A stretch of DNA of 12,766 bases from an uncultured Methanobrevibacter sp. (GCA_902782595.1 CACZNW010000039.1:1-12766); one strand, 5' to 3'; shown: positions 1 to 6,556, counted from the first letter of the stretch. Made by a program: numbers and translations. Notes: generated by a model not told the origin, from the letters alone.

Positions 1-967
1 GGCCGCTTTTGACCTGACTGGTCCAGTCCTGATTATCAAGATACCATTGAATGGTCTCTTTTATTCCCACTTCAAAAGTATAATCGGGATTCCATCCCAG
101 TTCATCCTGAATCTTTGATGAATCGATTGCATAGCGTCTGTCATGACCTAAACGGTCTGTTACAAATTCAATCAATGACTCATCTCTGGCCAATGTTTCA
201 AGAATCAACCTGACAATGTAAATGTTTTCCTTTTCATTGTTTCCACCGATATTGTAGACTTCGCCGAGTTTGCCTTCATGCAATACCAAATCAATGGCTG
301 TGCAGTGGTCGTGGACATGGAGCCAGTCCCTGATATTTTTTCCATCACCGTAAACAGGCAATTTCTTATCTTCAAGTGCATTTGAAATCATTAATGGAAT
401 CAGTTTTTCCGGGAACTGATAGGGTCCGTAATTATTAGAACAGCGTGTAATATTAATCGGCAGGTCAAAAGTTTCGCCGTAAGCTCTTGTAATTAAATCC
501 CCACCTGCTTTGGAAGCGGAATATGGGCTGTTAGGTTGTAGGGGAGTGGTTTCTGTAAAGTATCCTGTTTTTCCAAGTGTTCCATAAACTTCATCTGTTG
601 AAATCTGAATGTATTTGTCCACTCCGTATTCCTTCGCCGCATTCAGAAGAACCTGTGTGCCCAGCACATTGGATTTGATAAAAATTTCCGGGTCAGTTAT
701 GCTTCTGTCAACATGACTTTCAGCTGCGAAATTTATAACAAAATCACATTTTTTAACCAGGTCATCCACAACTTCCTTATCCCTGATGTCGCCTTTAACA
801 AAGGTATAATTATCTTTATCTTCAATGTCCTTTAGGTTTTCAAGGTTTCCGCAGTAGGTTAAAGCATCGAGGTTAATGATATGATAATCTGAATATTTAT
901 TAACCATATACCTTACAAAATTACTTCCAATGAATCCTGCTCCACCTGTAACTAAAATATTTGTCAT
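1..967 (-). CDS. rfbB: dTDP-glucose 4,6-dehydratase (RmlB), 3' end cut by the window edge
   Basis: This enzyme converts dTDP-glucose to dTDP-4-keto-6-deoxyglucose, the second step of dTDP-L-rhamnose synthesis, in the cytoplasm with bound NAD. I translated 322 complete codons from the ATG at 967-965. The N-terminus has the Rossmann glycine motif GGAGFIG (residues 8-14). The catalytic STDEVYG (123-129) and the YSASK Tyr149/Lys153 pair are present, as is the substrate-binding segment around RCSNNYGPYQFPEKLIP. No stop is reached before base 1. The family is usually about 335-350 residues long, so only some 10-25 residues are missing. The start is supported by an AGTGATT Shine-Dalgarno site that overlaps the rfbC stop codon. 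It is the last visible gene of the rfb operon, 8 bases after rfbC. The identification is very secure. Confidence 0.97.
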   Translation of the reverse strand, partial: MTNILVTGGAGFIGSNFVRYMVNKYSDYHIINLDALTYCGNLENLKDIEDKDNYTFVKGDIRDKEVVDDLVKKCDFVINFAAESHVDRSITDPEIFIKSNVLGTQVLLNAAKEYGVDKYIQISTDEVYGTLGKTGYFTETTPLQPNSPYSASKAGGDLITRAYGETFDLPINITRCSNNYGPYQFPEKLIPLMISNALEDKKLPVYGDGKNIRDWLHVHDHCTAIDLVLHEGKLGEVYNIGGNNEKENIYIVRLILETLARDESLIEFVTDRLGHDRRYAIDSSKIQDELGWNPDYTFEVGIKETIQWYLDNQDWTSQVKSG

Positions 968-975
968 AACAATCA

Positions 976-1533
976 CTAATATTTAATTTGAGACTCCTTT
1001 AAGCTTTTCCATTCCTTATCCTTGTCTGATAAAATTATTTCATCGATTCCGTCCAGCGGCCAGTCGATTGCAATATCCTCATCATCCCACATTATGCCCG
1101 ATTCATCTTCACCGTGGTAGAATTCCGTGCATTTATATAGAAATTCGGCTTCATCTGACAATACCAGAAATCCGTGGGCGAATTTTGGAGGAATATATAA
1201 CTGTTTTTTATTCTCTTCGGACAGTATTTCACCATACCATTTGCCGTAGGTCGGTGAATCTCCCCTTAAATCCACTCCAACATCAAACACTTCCCCTTTG
1301 ATAACGCGAACAAGTTTTCCCTGAGGATAATTAAGCTGTAAATGCAGACCTCTCAGTACTCCTTTTGATGATTTTGACTGATTGTCCTGAACAAAGGTCA
1401 AATCATGACCCGCCTGTTTGAAATCGTTTGCCTGGTAGGTTTCCATAAAGTATCCCCTGTTGTCATCGAAAACTGTGGGTTCGACCACAAACATGTCTTT
1501 AATACCAGTTTCTGTGAATTTGAATTTTCCCAT
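976..1533 (-). CDS. rfbC: dTDP-4-dehydrorhamnose 3,5-epimerase (RmlC)
   Basis: RmlC epimerises C3 and C5 of dTDP-4-keto-6-deoxyglucose to give dTDP-4-keto-L-rhamnose, the third step of the pathway. It is a cupin (jelly-roll) protein. With the start used here it is 185 residues, the normal family length. Visible signatures are FDDNRGYFMETY near residues 22-33, QDNQSKSSKGVLRGLHLQ (49-66) with the catalytic His64, and IPPKFAHGFLVLSD (114-127) followed by YKCTEFY. Two starts are possible. An ATG at 1542 overlaps the rfbA stop as ATGA and adds three residues (MII). The ATG at 1533 is preceded by GATGATTATT, which lines up with the GTGATT sites before rfbA, rfbB and rfbD, so I prefer it. The substrate comes from RfbB and the product goes to RfbD, both encoded in this operon. 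Confidence 0.96.
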   Translation of the reverse strand: MGKFKFTETGIKDMFVVEPTVFDDNRGYFMETYQANDFKQAGHDLTFVQDNQSKSSKGVLRGLHLQLNYPQGKLVRVIKGEVFDVGVDLRGDSPTYGKWYGEILSEENKKQLYIPPKFAHGFLVLSDEAEFLYKCTEFYHGEDESGIMWDDEDIAIDWPLDGIDEIILSDKDKEWKSLKESQIKY

Positions 1534-1538
1534 AATAA

Positions 1539-2405
1539 TCATCTTTTTACTAAATTAAACAAATATTCGCCATAATCAGTTTTTTTAAGTTCTTCGGCGG
1601 TTTTAAGGATTTGTTCGTCATCAATATATCCTTTAATATAAGCTATCTCTTCAAGACAGGCAATGTATAAGCTTTGTCTTTTTTGAACTGTTTCTATGAA
1701 GTTTGCCGCTTCAAGAAGTCCTTCGTGAGTTCCTGTATCCAGCCATGCCATTCCACGACCTAATAACTCAACTTTAAGTTTTCCACGGTTTAAATATTCT
1801 TCGTTGACAGATGTGATTTCAACTTCACCTCTCCCGGATGGTTCGACATTCTTTGCGATTTCGATTACGTCGTTGTCATAGAAATAGAGTCCCGGCACGA
1901 TATAGTTTGATTTTGGATTTTCCGGTTTTTCTTCAATAGACAGCACATTCCAATTATCATCGAATTCAACAACTCCGAATGCTTCCGGATTATTGGTGTA
2001 GTAACCGAATATTACTGCACCTTCTTCCAGTTGAGTGGCCCTTTCAAGTATTTCGGTGAATCTGTGTCCATGGAAAATATTGTCTCCGAGGATAAGCGCA
2101 ACGTTGTCATCACCTATGAATTCCTCGCCGATGATAAACGCCTCGGCCAGACCGTTGGGACTGTCCTGAACCTCATATTCAAACTTGATTCCCAGACTGG
2201 ATCCGTCACCAAGCAGGTCCTTATACATCGGCAGATCTCTTGGAGTTGATATAATCAGTATTTCTTTAATTCCCGCAAGCATAAGAACAGAAATTGGATA
2301 ATAAATCATTGGCTTATCATATAATGGTAATAACTGTTTTGAAACAGCTTTTGTTATTGGGTAAAGGCGGGTTCCGGAACCGCCTGCAAGTACTATTCCT
2401 TTCAT
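1539..2405 (-). CDS. rfbA: Glucose-1-phosphate thymidylyltransferase (RmlA)
   Basis: RmlA joins dTTP and glucose-1-phosphate to make dTDP-glucose, the first committed step of dTDP-L-rhamnose synthesis. The protein is 288 residues, typical for the family. The nucleotide-binding motif GGSGTR is at residues 8-13, followed by the family segment around KQLLPLYDKPMIYYP with the conserved lysine at 23. Metal-binding LGDN is at 106-109, EEKP at 158-161, the sugar-binding segment PGLYFYD at 171-177, and WLDTGTHEGL at 221-230. The start ATG has an AGTGATT ribosome-binding site 3 to 4 bases upstream. The gene lies 17 bases after the barstar gene and just upstream of rfbC, so it should be cotranscribed with both. 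Members of this family are usually inhibited by dTDP-L-rhamnose. That is known of bacterial RmlA and not shown by this sequence. Confidence 0.97.
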   Translation of the reverse strand: MKGIVLAGGSGTRLYPITKAVSKQLLPLYDKPMIYYPISVLMLAGIKEILIISTPRDLPMYKDLLGDGSSLGIKFEYEVQDSPNGLAEAFIIGEEFIGDDNVALILGDNIFHGHRFTEILERATQLEEGAVIFGYYTNNPEAFGVVEFDDNWNVLSIEEKPENPKSNYIVPGLYFYDNDVIEIAKNVEPSGRGEVEITSVNEEYLNRGKLKVELLGRGMAWLDTGTHEGLLEAANFIETVQKRQSLYIACLEEIAYIKGYIDDEQILKTAEELKKTDYGEYLFNLVKR

Positions 2406-2422
2406 ATAATCACTTTTATACC

Positions 2423-2650
2423 TTATATTATTTTAAATTTTAAAAATTCGTTCTCGCCGGCCGCATCCCTAAAAGTGTCGATTATATCCTCATCCACTTC
2501 ATCGGCATTGGCAAGTTCGATTTCGCCTTCCATTTCACTAAGACAATCATATAACGCATCAAGGTTTTTGCCGTAATAATCCGGGAGATTCAATGCTTTC
2601 ATTAAATAATCATGACCTTCTTTTTTAATTAAACTGCCGTCAAGCTGCAT
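2423..2650 (-). CDS. Barstar-family ribonuclease inhibitor (immunity protein)
   Basis: This 75-residue protein is a barstar (PF01337), the cytoplasmic inhibitor that plugs the active site of a barnase-type RNase. The segment LPDYYGKNLDALYDCL (residues 22-37) closely matches Bacillus barstar LPEYYGENLDALWDCL. The barnase-contact residues Tyr29, Asp35 and Asp39 of Bacillus barstar correspond to Tyr25, Asp31 and Asp35 here. Trp38 is replaced by Tyr34, and Glu76 by Asp62 in FRDA. There is no signal peptide, so the protein should stay in the cytoplasm. An ATG at 2683 would add 11 residues overlapping the RNase gene. I chose the ATG at 2650 because GAGGTTT lies just upstream of it and the protein then begins at the usual barstar start. 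It is one base after the RNase stop codon, so the pair is almost certainly coexpressed. The family assignment is secure; that it inhibits the neighbouring RNase is inferred from linkage and conserved interface residues. Confidence 0.95.
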   Translation of the reverse strand: MQLDGSLIKKEGHDYLMKALNLPDYYGKNLDALYDCLSEMEGEIELANADEVDEDIIDTFRDAAGENEFLKFKII

Positions 2651-2651
2651 T

Positions 2652-3104
2652 TTAAACCTCTTTGAAAGTATTATAATGGTCATTGGTGTAATAGACCTTA
2701 TAGTTACCTGTGTTGTAGACTATCCTTTCCGCTCCACGGCTGGTTCCGTTTGCGTTAATGTCGCATTCAATGTATTTTGAATCGCTGTCGGGAAGCACAT
2801 GCTGACGGTTGGTAAAGGTATCCCCTCCAATGCTTTTTCCCGGTGCGTATTCCTTAAGTGGTCCTCCATGCCAGCCCAGGCTTTTTGCCTCTTTTTTGGT
2901 TATGTAATTGCCCGGAAGTTTATGATATTCTTTAATATAACTTGCAACCTCATTTACAGTACAGTACTCACCGTCTTCAACTACATTAACATTGCCTTTA
3001 TCATCACCGCCGAAGTTTAGAAAATCAAAAAATCCTGCACTTACAGCAGAAACGGTAAATAAGGCAATAACCAATGCAATCAGTAATATTAATTTTTTAT
3101 TCAT
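2652..3104 (-). CDS. Secreted barnase-type ribonuclease (ribonuclease N1/T1 family)
   Basis: This 150-residue protein is a close relative of Bacillus barnase (PF00545), an extracellular guanyl-preferring endoribonuclease. Residues 1-23 form a signal peptide (MNKK, a long hydrophobic run, then SAVSA), followed by an extra linker of about 20 residues before the RNase fold. YHKLPGNYITKKEAKSLGW (60-78) and APGKSIGGDTFTNR (87-100) match barnase nearly residue for residue. All barnase catalytic positions are recognisable: Lys27 as Lys70, Arg59 as Arg100, Glu73 as Glu113, Arg83 as Arg123, Arg87 as Arg127 and His102 as His143. It therefore looks active. Cys48 and Cys114 have no counterpart in Bacillus barnase and could form a disulfide. 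Its ATG overlaps the rfbD stop (ATGA) and there is no promoter of its own, so it depends on rfbD transcription. A role in competition or in RNA scavenging is inference. Confidence 0.95.
   Translation of the reverse strand: MNKKLILLIALVIALFTVSAVSAGFFDFLNFGGDDKGNVNVVEDGEYCTVNEVASYIKEYHKLPGNYITKKEAKSLGWHGGPLKEYAPGKSIGGDTFTNRQHVLPDSDSKYIECDINANGTSRGAERIVYNTGNYKVYYTNDHYNTFKEV
2656..2660 (-). promoter_or_regulatory. Ribosome-binding site of the barstar gene
   Basis: The minus strand reads GAGGT followed by TTAAA and ATG. It lies inside the last codons of the RNase gene and sets the barstar start at 2650 rather than at the upstream ATG at 2683. The site matches the archaeal anti-Shine-Dalgarno complement GGAGGTGAT. 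Among the genes of this operon it is one of the best sites, which fits a need for ample inhibitor. Confidence 0.7.
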
Positions 3105-3940
3105 TTAATCAACTCAATATATTCTTTTATTGCATCTTTATAACTTCTAAGTGGTTTAAAACCCTTATCAATCCAGTTCTTATTTTCCAAAACGGAATAA
3201 CTTGGTCTTGGAGCAGGTCTTGCAAACTCGGATGCCGTAACTGGAATGACCTTAACATCCTTTCCGGCAATTTCAAAGATATACCTTGCAAACTCGCACC
3301 ATGAACAGTAGTCAGAGTTTGTTATGTGGTAAATGCCATAATAATCCGTTTCAATTAGCTTGAATATTGCACCGGCCAGATCGGGAGTATATGTCGGTGT
3401 TCCGACTTCATCATATACAACGGTGATTTGTGAGTGATTTTCAGCCAGTTCAAGCATTGTTTTAGGGAAATTCTTGCCGTTTATACCGTACAGCCATGCG
3501 GTTCGTACAATATAAAATTTATCCAGGATTTCCTCAATTGCCTGCTCTGCTTTCAGTTTGCTTTTACCGTAAACACTGATTGGACCTATTTCACCGTCTT
3601 CGCCAATCGGTTCGGTGGCGCTGCCGTCGAAAACATAATCGGTACTGATATGAACCAGCGCACAGTCGACCTGTCTGCATGCCAATGCCAGATTCCTAAC
3701 TCCTTCACTGTTGACGGCATATGCGAGTTCCTGATTTTGCTCACATCCATCAACATCAGTGTAAGCTGCCGCATTTATGACGACATCAGGTTTGGACTGG
3801 CTGATAAAATCCAGTACATGGTTTTCATCGGTAATGTCCAATGTCTTTGAAGTTGTAAGAATCAGTTCATGACTGTCTTTCAAAACTTCAATCAGATCAT
3901 GACCCAACATTCCGTTGGAACCTGTAATTAGAATTTTCAT
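3101..3940 (-). CDS. rfbD: dTDP-4-dehydrorhamnose reductase (RmlD)
   Basis: RmlD reduces dTDP-4-keto-L-rhamnose to dTDP-L-rhamnose with NAD(P)H, the last step of the pathway. The protein is 279 residues. The Rossmann motif GSNGMLG is at residues 7-13, STDYVFDG at 99-106, the catalytic YGKSK (Tyr124, Lys128) at 124-128, and the C-terminal RPAPRPSYSVL at 241-251. All are typical of RmlD. A GTG at 3949 would extend the frame by three residues, but that GTG is itself part of the GTGAT ribosome-binding site of the ATG at 3940. The shorter form begins MKILITG, as expected for the first beta strand. This is the first gene of the operon, divergent from wecC across 76 bases. Its TGA stop overlaps the RNase start by four bases, so ribosomes finishing RfbD can start on the toxin. 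Confidence 0.96.
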   Translation of the reverse strand: MKILITGSNGMLGHDLIEVLKDSHELILTTSKTLDITDENHVLDFISQSKPDVVINAAAYTDVDGCEQNQELAYAVNSEGVRNLALACRQVDCALVHISTDYVFDGSATEPIGEDGEIGPISVYGKSKLKAEQAIEEILDKFYIVRTAWLYGINGKNFPKTMLELAENHSQITVVYDEVGTPTYTPDLAGAIFKLIETDYYGIYHITNSDYCSWCEFARYIFEIAGKDVKVIPVTASEFARPAPRPSYSVLENKNWIDKGFKPLRSYKDAIKEYIELIK

Positions 3941-3944
3941 AAAT

Positions 3945-3949
3945 ATCAC
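3945..3949 (-). promoter_or_regulatory. Ribosome-binding site of rfbD
   Basis: The minus strand reads AGTGATATTT then ATG. The GTGAT core is the same element seen before rfbA (2409-2413) and rfbB (972-976). It places the rfbD start at 3940 and argues that the in-frame GTG at 3949 is part of the binding site and not a start codon. Confidence 0.65.
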
Positions 3950-4000
3950 TTAAAACTTTTAATATATGTTAAAATATATATTATACTTAATATTTAAAGA

Positions 4001-4007
4001 AGAGGAG
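4001..4007 (+). promoter_or_regulatory. Ribosome-binding site of wecC
   Basis: AGAGGAG lies 9 bases upstream of the ATG at 4017 and decides this start over the in-frame ATG at 3966. The upstream ATG has no such site and would add 17 residues encoded by promoter-like A+T-rich sequence. Confidence 0.75.
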
Positions 4008-4016
4008 TTTTTTATT

Positions 4017-5255
4017 ATGAAAGTATGTATTATTGGTCAGGGCTATATTGGGCTTCCAACAGCGGCACTTTTTTGTCGCAACCACTGTGAAGTAGTTGGA
4101 GTGGATATTTCAGAAGAAATGATAAACAACCTTAATAAAGGTATTATTCACATTGAAGAGCCGGGAATATCAGACATTATAAAAAAGGCTGTTGAACTGG
4201 AAGTATATACCGCAAGCCTAACTCCAGAAAAAGCCGATGCTTTCATAATCACCGTTCCAACTCCATATATTGTTGAAAATTACAGCTGTGATTTAAGTTA
4301 TGTTATAACTGCATGCGAATCAATTTTACCTTACCTTGAAAAGGGAAATACTGTGATTATCGAATCAACAATAGCTCCGATGTCTACCGATGAAACCATT
4401 AAGCCTATTTTTGAAAATGCCGGTTTTACAATAGGAAAGGATCTCTATCTTGCACACTGCCCTGAAAGAGTTCTTCCGGGAAGAATAATAGAGGAACTGA
4501 TACATAATGACCGCATCATAGGTGGCGTGACAGAAGAATGTGCAAAAAAAGCAAGTGAAGTTTACGGTCAGTTTGTTGAAGGGGATTTGATGCTTACCGA
4601 AGCAAAAACCGCAGAGTTGTCAAAGTGTATGGAAAATACATTCAGAGATGTTAATATTGCACTTGCAAATGAACTTGCAAAAATATGTACTGAAATTGGA
4701 GTCAATGCACTTGACGTTATTGAAATGGCAAACAAGCATCCAAGGGTTAACCTCCACTCACCGGGACCAGGTGTCGGTGGGCACTGCCTTGCAATTGACC
4801 CATATTTTATTTATGCAAAAGCGCCCGAAACCGCTAAAATCATTAAACTGGCACGTGACACCAATAACTCAATGCCCGAATTCGTGTGCATGAATGTTAA
4901 AAAGATTATTTCCAGAGGTAAAATCGCAGTATTGGGTGTTTCCTATAAGGGAAATACAGGTGATGACAGGGAAAGTCCCGCTTATGAAATTATCGCTGAA
5001 TTAAGTAATGATTATGAAATAGCCATTCATGACCCTCACATTGAAAATCCTGATTTTGTAAGTTTGGATAAAGCCGCAGAAGATGCAGATTTAATTTTAA
5101 TACTGTGTGACCATGACGAGTTTAAAAATCTGGATTATGATTTGATTGTCAGAAATATGAAAGAAGCAGTGATATTTGATACTAAAAATATAATAAAGGA
5201 AGTTCCTGGCGAAATTAAATTATATAATTACGGGAACTTATATGAATTGAATTAA
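4017..5255 (+). CDS. wecC: UDP-N-acetyl-D-mannosamine dehydrogenase (UDP-glucose/GDP-mannose dehydrogenase family)
   Basis: The enzyme oxidises UDP-N-acetylmannosamine twice, with NAD, to UDP-N-acetylmannosaminuronate, a precursor of cell-surface or N-linked glycans. The 412-residue protein has the dinucleotide motif GQGYIG (residues 7-12). TVPTP (79-83) and ESTIAPMSTDE (116-126) are present, and HCPERVLPGRIIEELIHNDRIIGG starts at 148, a segment typical of WecC. The catalytic cysteine is Cys257 in GPGVGGHCLAIDPYF, and the C-terminal UDP-binding domain begins near 300 with VLGVSYKGNTGDDRESPA. An upstream in-frame ATG at 3966 is unlikely because the AGAGGAG site at 4001-4007 sits 9 bases before the ATG at 4017 and the Rossmann fold starts there. 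It is divergent from rfbD. The 3' end overlaps the convergent DUF2264 gene by four bases. Specificity for ManNAc over related sugars rests on family resemblance. Confidence 0.92.
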   Translation: MKVCIIGQGYIGLPTAALFCRNHCEVVGVDISEEMINNLNKGIIHIEEPGISDIIKKAVELEVYTASLTPEKADAFIITVPTPYIVENYSCDLSYVITACESILPYLEKGNTVIIESTIAPMSTDETIKPIFENAGFTIGKDLYLAHCPERVLPGRIIEELIHNDRIIGGVTEECAKKASEVYGQFVEGDLMLTEAKTAELSKCMENTFRDVNIALANELAKICTEIGVNALDVIEMANKHPRVNLHSPGPGVGGHCLAIDPYFIYAKAPETAKIIKLARDTNNSMPEFVCMNVKKIISRGKIAVLGVSYKGNTGDDRESPAYEIIAELSNDYEIAIHDPHIENPDFVSLDKAAEDADLILILCDHDEFKNLDYDLIVRNMKEAVIFDTKNIIKEVPGEIKLYNYGNLYELN

Positions 5256-6463
5256 AAATTAATTGACTGGTCCTGTTGGATTTGATGACCGTTCCATGCT
5301 TTTTGACTACTCCATTCTACAGGGTCTTCACTCCAGAATGCATCATTGAATCCCAAGCCTAAAGCCAGAAATACAGCACAGCATGCATAAAGACTGCCAG
5401 TGTTAATGTTATTTTCACAGATATCCATCTGTGAACCCATTAATCCACATATCAACCATCCGTCTGAATTGAAGTTCTGATTACCTGCAAACTGTCTTTT
5501 AATAACCTTTGTAAGAGCACATCTAACTTGAGCAGGTGAAATGTTTCTTGGTAATGCTTTAAGCAAGGCCGCCTGGGAAAGCAGGTGAAAAACACCGCAA
5601 CGGTAAGATAATGCTTTTCCTAAAAGAGGATATGTTCCTCCAGGTGAAATTAGTCTTTCAAGCTGTGAAGCCAGTCTTGAAGATCTCATTAACTGAACAT
5701 CAAGAAGTTCCCCCTCCGGAAGACTGTATTTTCTCATTACCATTAAAATATCATTAAGCATAGGATGTATGACAAGACTATTGAAATAGTTTGACTCGAA
5801 TTCATCTCCATCGGAGTAAATCCCATCTCCAACATAAAAGTCATCTCTGAACTTGGTTATGGCGTATATCAATCTTTGCTTATCGCATTCGCCTGTGAAT
5901 TCCAAAAGAGCCGCTTCAATCATTGATGTGTATAAAAGCCAATGATTTTCATAAGGAGCTATGATTCTTGTATTTTTTAATTCACGAATTATTCTGGCCT
6001 GAACATCCATTGGCAAATTAAGCCAGATTTCATTTTTAGACCTGAGTAATCCTTGAGCAAATAAAGCAACATCAACTAAAGACTGTTTAGGTTCCACGAC
6101 AAAAATATAATCATTATTACTAGTACTTACAGCATTTCTAATAGCCTTTAATGTTAAAGCAATGTATTTTTCGCGAATTCCACCTTCTTCTGAATTATCC
6201 ACACCCAATTCCAACCAAGGTGCGATTCCATTAAATACACGAGCAAATGCTTCAAGATATGCAAATCTCTGCCCTTCCAAAGATTTTGACTCATAAGGCA
6301 TGTTTTTTCTGAGTGAACCTTTGGCCAAATTATTTAAGACTGGAAAAGCTATTTTTTGTAATGTTGAAACCCAAAAAATCCTATCTTCCCAAACAGGATG
6401 TTCTTCCTCTATTATTTGAGGTTCTTCTTCTTTTTTGAATCTTTTAAAAAATGAGTTGCTCAT
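5252..6463 (-). CDS. DUF2264 family protein of unknown function
   Basis: I recognise this 403-residue protein as a DUF2264 (PF10022) member. The supporting segments are EGQRFAYLEAFARVFNGIAPWL (63-84), ENHWLLYTSMIEAALLEFTG (172-191), FYVGDGIYSDGDEF (209-222), YFNSLVIHPML (226-236) and LERLISPGGTYPLLGKALSYR (268-288), then SPAQVRCALTKVIKRQF (309-325). The helical pattern suggests the alpha/alpha toroid fold seen in some polysaccharide-active enzymes. That is inference, and no reaction is assigned here. There is no signal peptide or membrane segment; the N-terminus is charged (FFKRFKKEEE, then EEEH), so it is probably cytoplasmic. No ribosome-binding site precedes the ATG, and a TATA box lies about 27 bases upstream, so the transcript is likely leaderless. 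It is transcribed alone, divergent from leuC and convergent with wecC. Confidence 0.85.
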   Translation of the reverse strand: MSNSFFKRFKKEEEPQIIEEEHPVWEDRIFWVSTLQKIAFPVLNNLAKGSLRKNMPYESKSLEGQRFAYLEAFARVFNGIAPWLELGVDNSEEGGIREKYIALTLKAIRNAVSTSNNDYIFVVEPKQSLVDVALFAQGLLRSKNEIWLNLPMDVQARIIRELKNTRIIAPYENHWLLYTSMIEAALLEFTGECDKQRLIYAITKFRDDFYVGDGIYSDGDEFESNYFNSLVIHPMLNDILMVMRKYSLPEGELLDVQLMRSSRLASQLERLISPGGTYPLLGKALSYRCGVFHLLSQAALLKALPRNISPAQVRCALTKVIKRQFAGNQNFNSDGWLICGLMGSQMDICENNINTGSLYACCAVFLALGLGFNDAFWSEDPVEWSSQKAWNGHQIQQDQSINF

Positions 6464-6486
6464 AATTTATATTTTGTTATACATTA

Positions 6487-6494
6487 TATATAAA
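6487..6494 (-). promoter_or_regulatory. TATA box of the DUF2264 gene (leaderless promoter)
   Basis: The minus strand reads TTTATATA here. Archaeal transcription normally starts about 25-28 bases past the centre of the box, which falls at about 6464, directly at the ATG at 6463. With no Shine-Dalgarno site present, this points to a leaderless messenger RNA. The box sits about 13 bases from the divergent leuC TATA box. Confidence 0.6.
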
Positions 6495-6506
6495 CATTAA
6501 AAAGAA

Positions 6507-6516
6507 TTTATATATC
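6507..6516 (+). promoter_or_regulatory. TATA box of the leuC operon
   Basis: TTTATATATC is preceded by the purine-rich AAAAAGAA, which looks like a TFB recognition element. The expected transcription start is about 6535-6540, giving a leader of roughly 90-95 bases before the leuC ATG. It is back to back with the DUF2264 promoter. Confidence 0.6.
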
Positions 6517-6530
6517 TTGTACAACATATA
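6511..6530. promoter_or_regulatory. Candidate operator palindrome in the leuC promoter
   Basis: The sequence TATAT-C-TTGTACAA-C-ATATA is an imperfect inverted repeat with a perfect 8-base core (6517-6524) and 5-base outer arms. It overlaps the end of the TATA box and lies just upstream of the expected start site, where an archaeal repressor would block polymerase recruitment. The protein that would bind it cannot be named from this window. Confidence 0.35.
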
Positions 6531-6556
6531 CATTTATCATAAGTATTAATTACTAT

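Larger units (their letters stand above)
3941..4016. promoter_or_regulatory. Divergent promoter region between rfbD and wecC
   Basis: These 76 bases separate two divergently transcribed genes and are nearly pure A+T between 3955 and 4000. TATA-like stretches occur on both strands. On the plus strand there is TTAATATATG (3958-3967) and AAAATATATATTATA (3971-3985). The reverse complement of the second could serve rfbD. The exact boxes cannot be chosen by eye because several overlap. The wecC end has a clear AGAGGAG ribosome-binding site at 4001-4007. The overlapping promoters suggest that the rhamnose/RNase operon and wecC are controlled from the same short stretch. Confidence 0.5.

Noticed and set aside
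2031..2249. Open frame on the plus strand opposite rfbA
   Set aside because: It lies wholly inside the antisense of a well-conserved gene, has no ribosome-binding site and resembles no family.
3434..3850. A 138-codon plus-strand frame opposite rfbD
   Set aside because: The cysteine- and phenylalanine-rich translation is the typical shadow of an A+T-rich gene read backwards, and rfbD itself is certain.
3941..3949. GTG start for rfbD at 3949
   Set aside because: The GTG is part of the GTGAT ribosome-binding site for the ATG at 3940, and homologous proteins begin at MKILITG.
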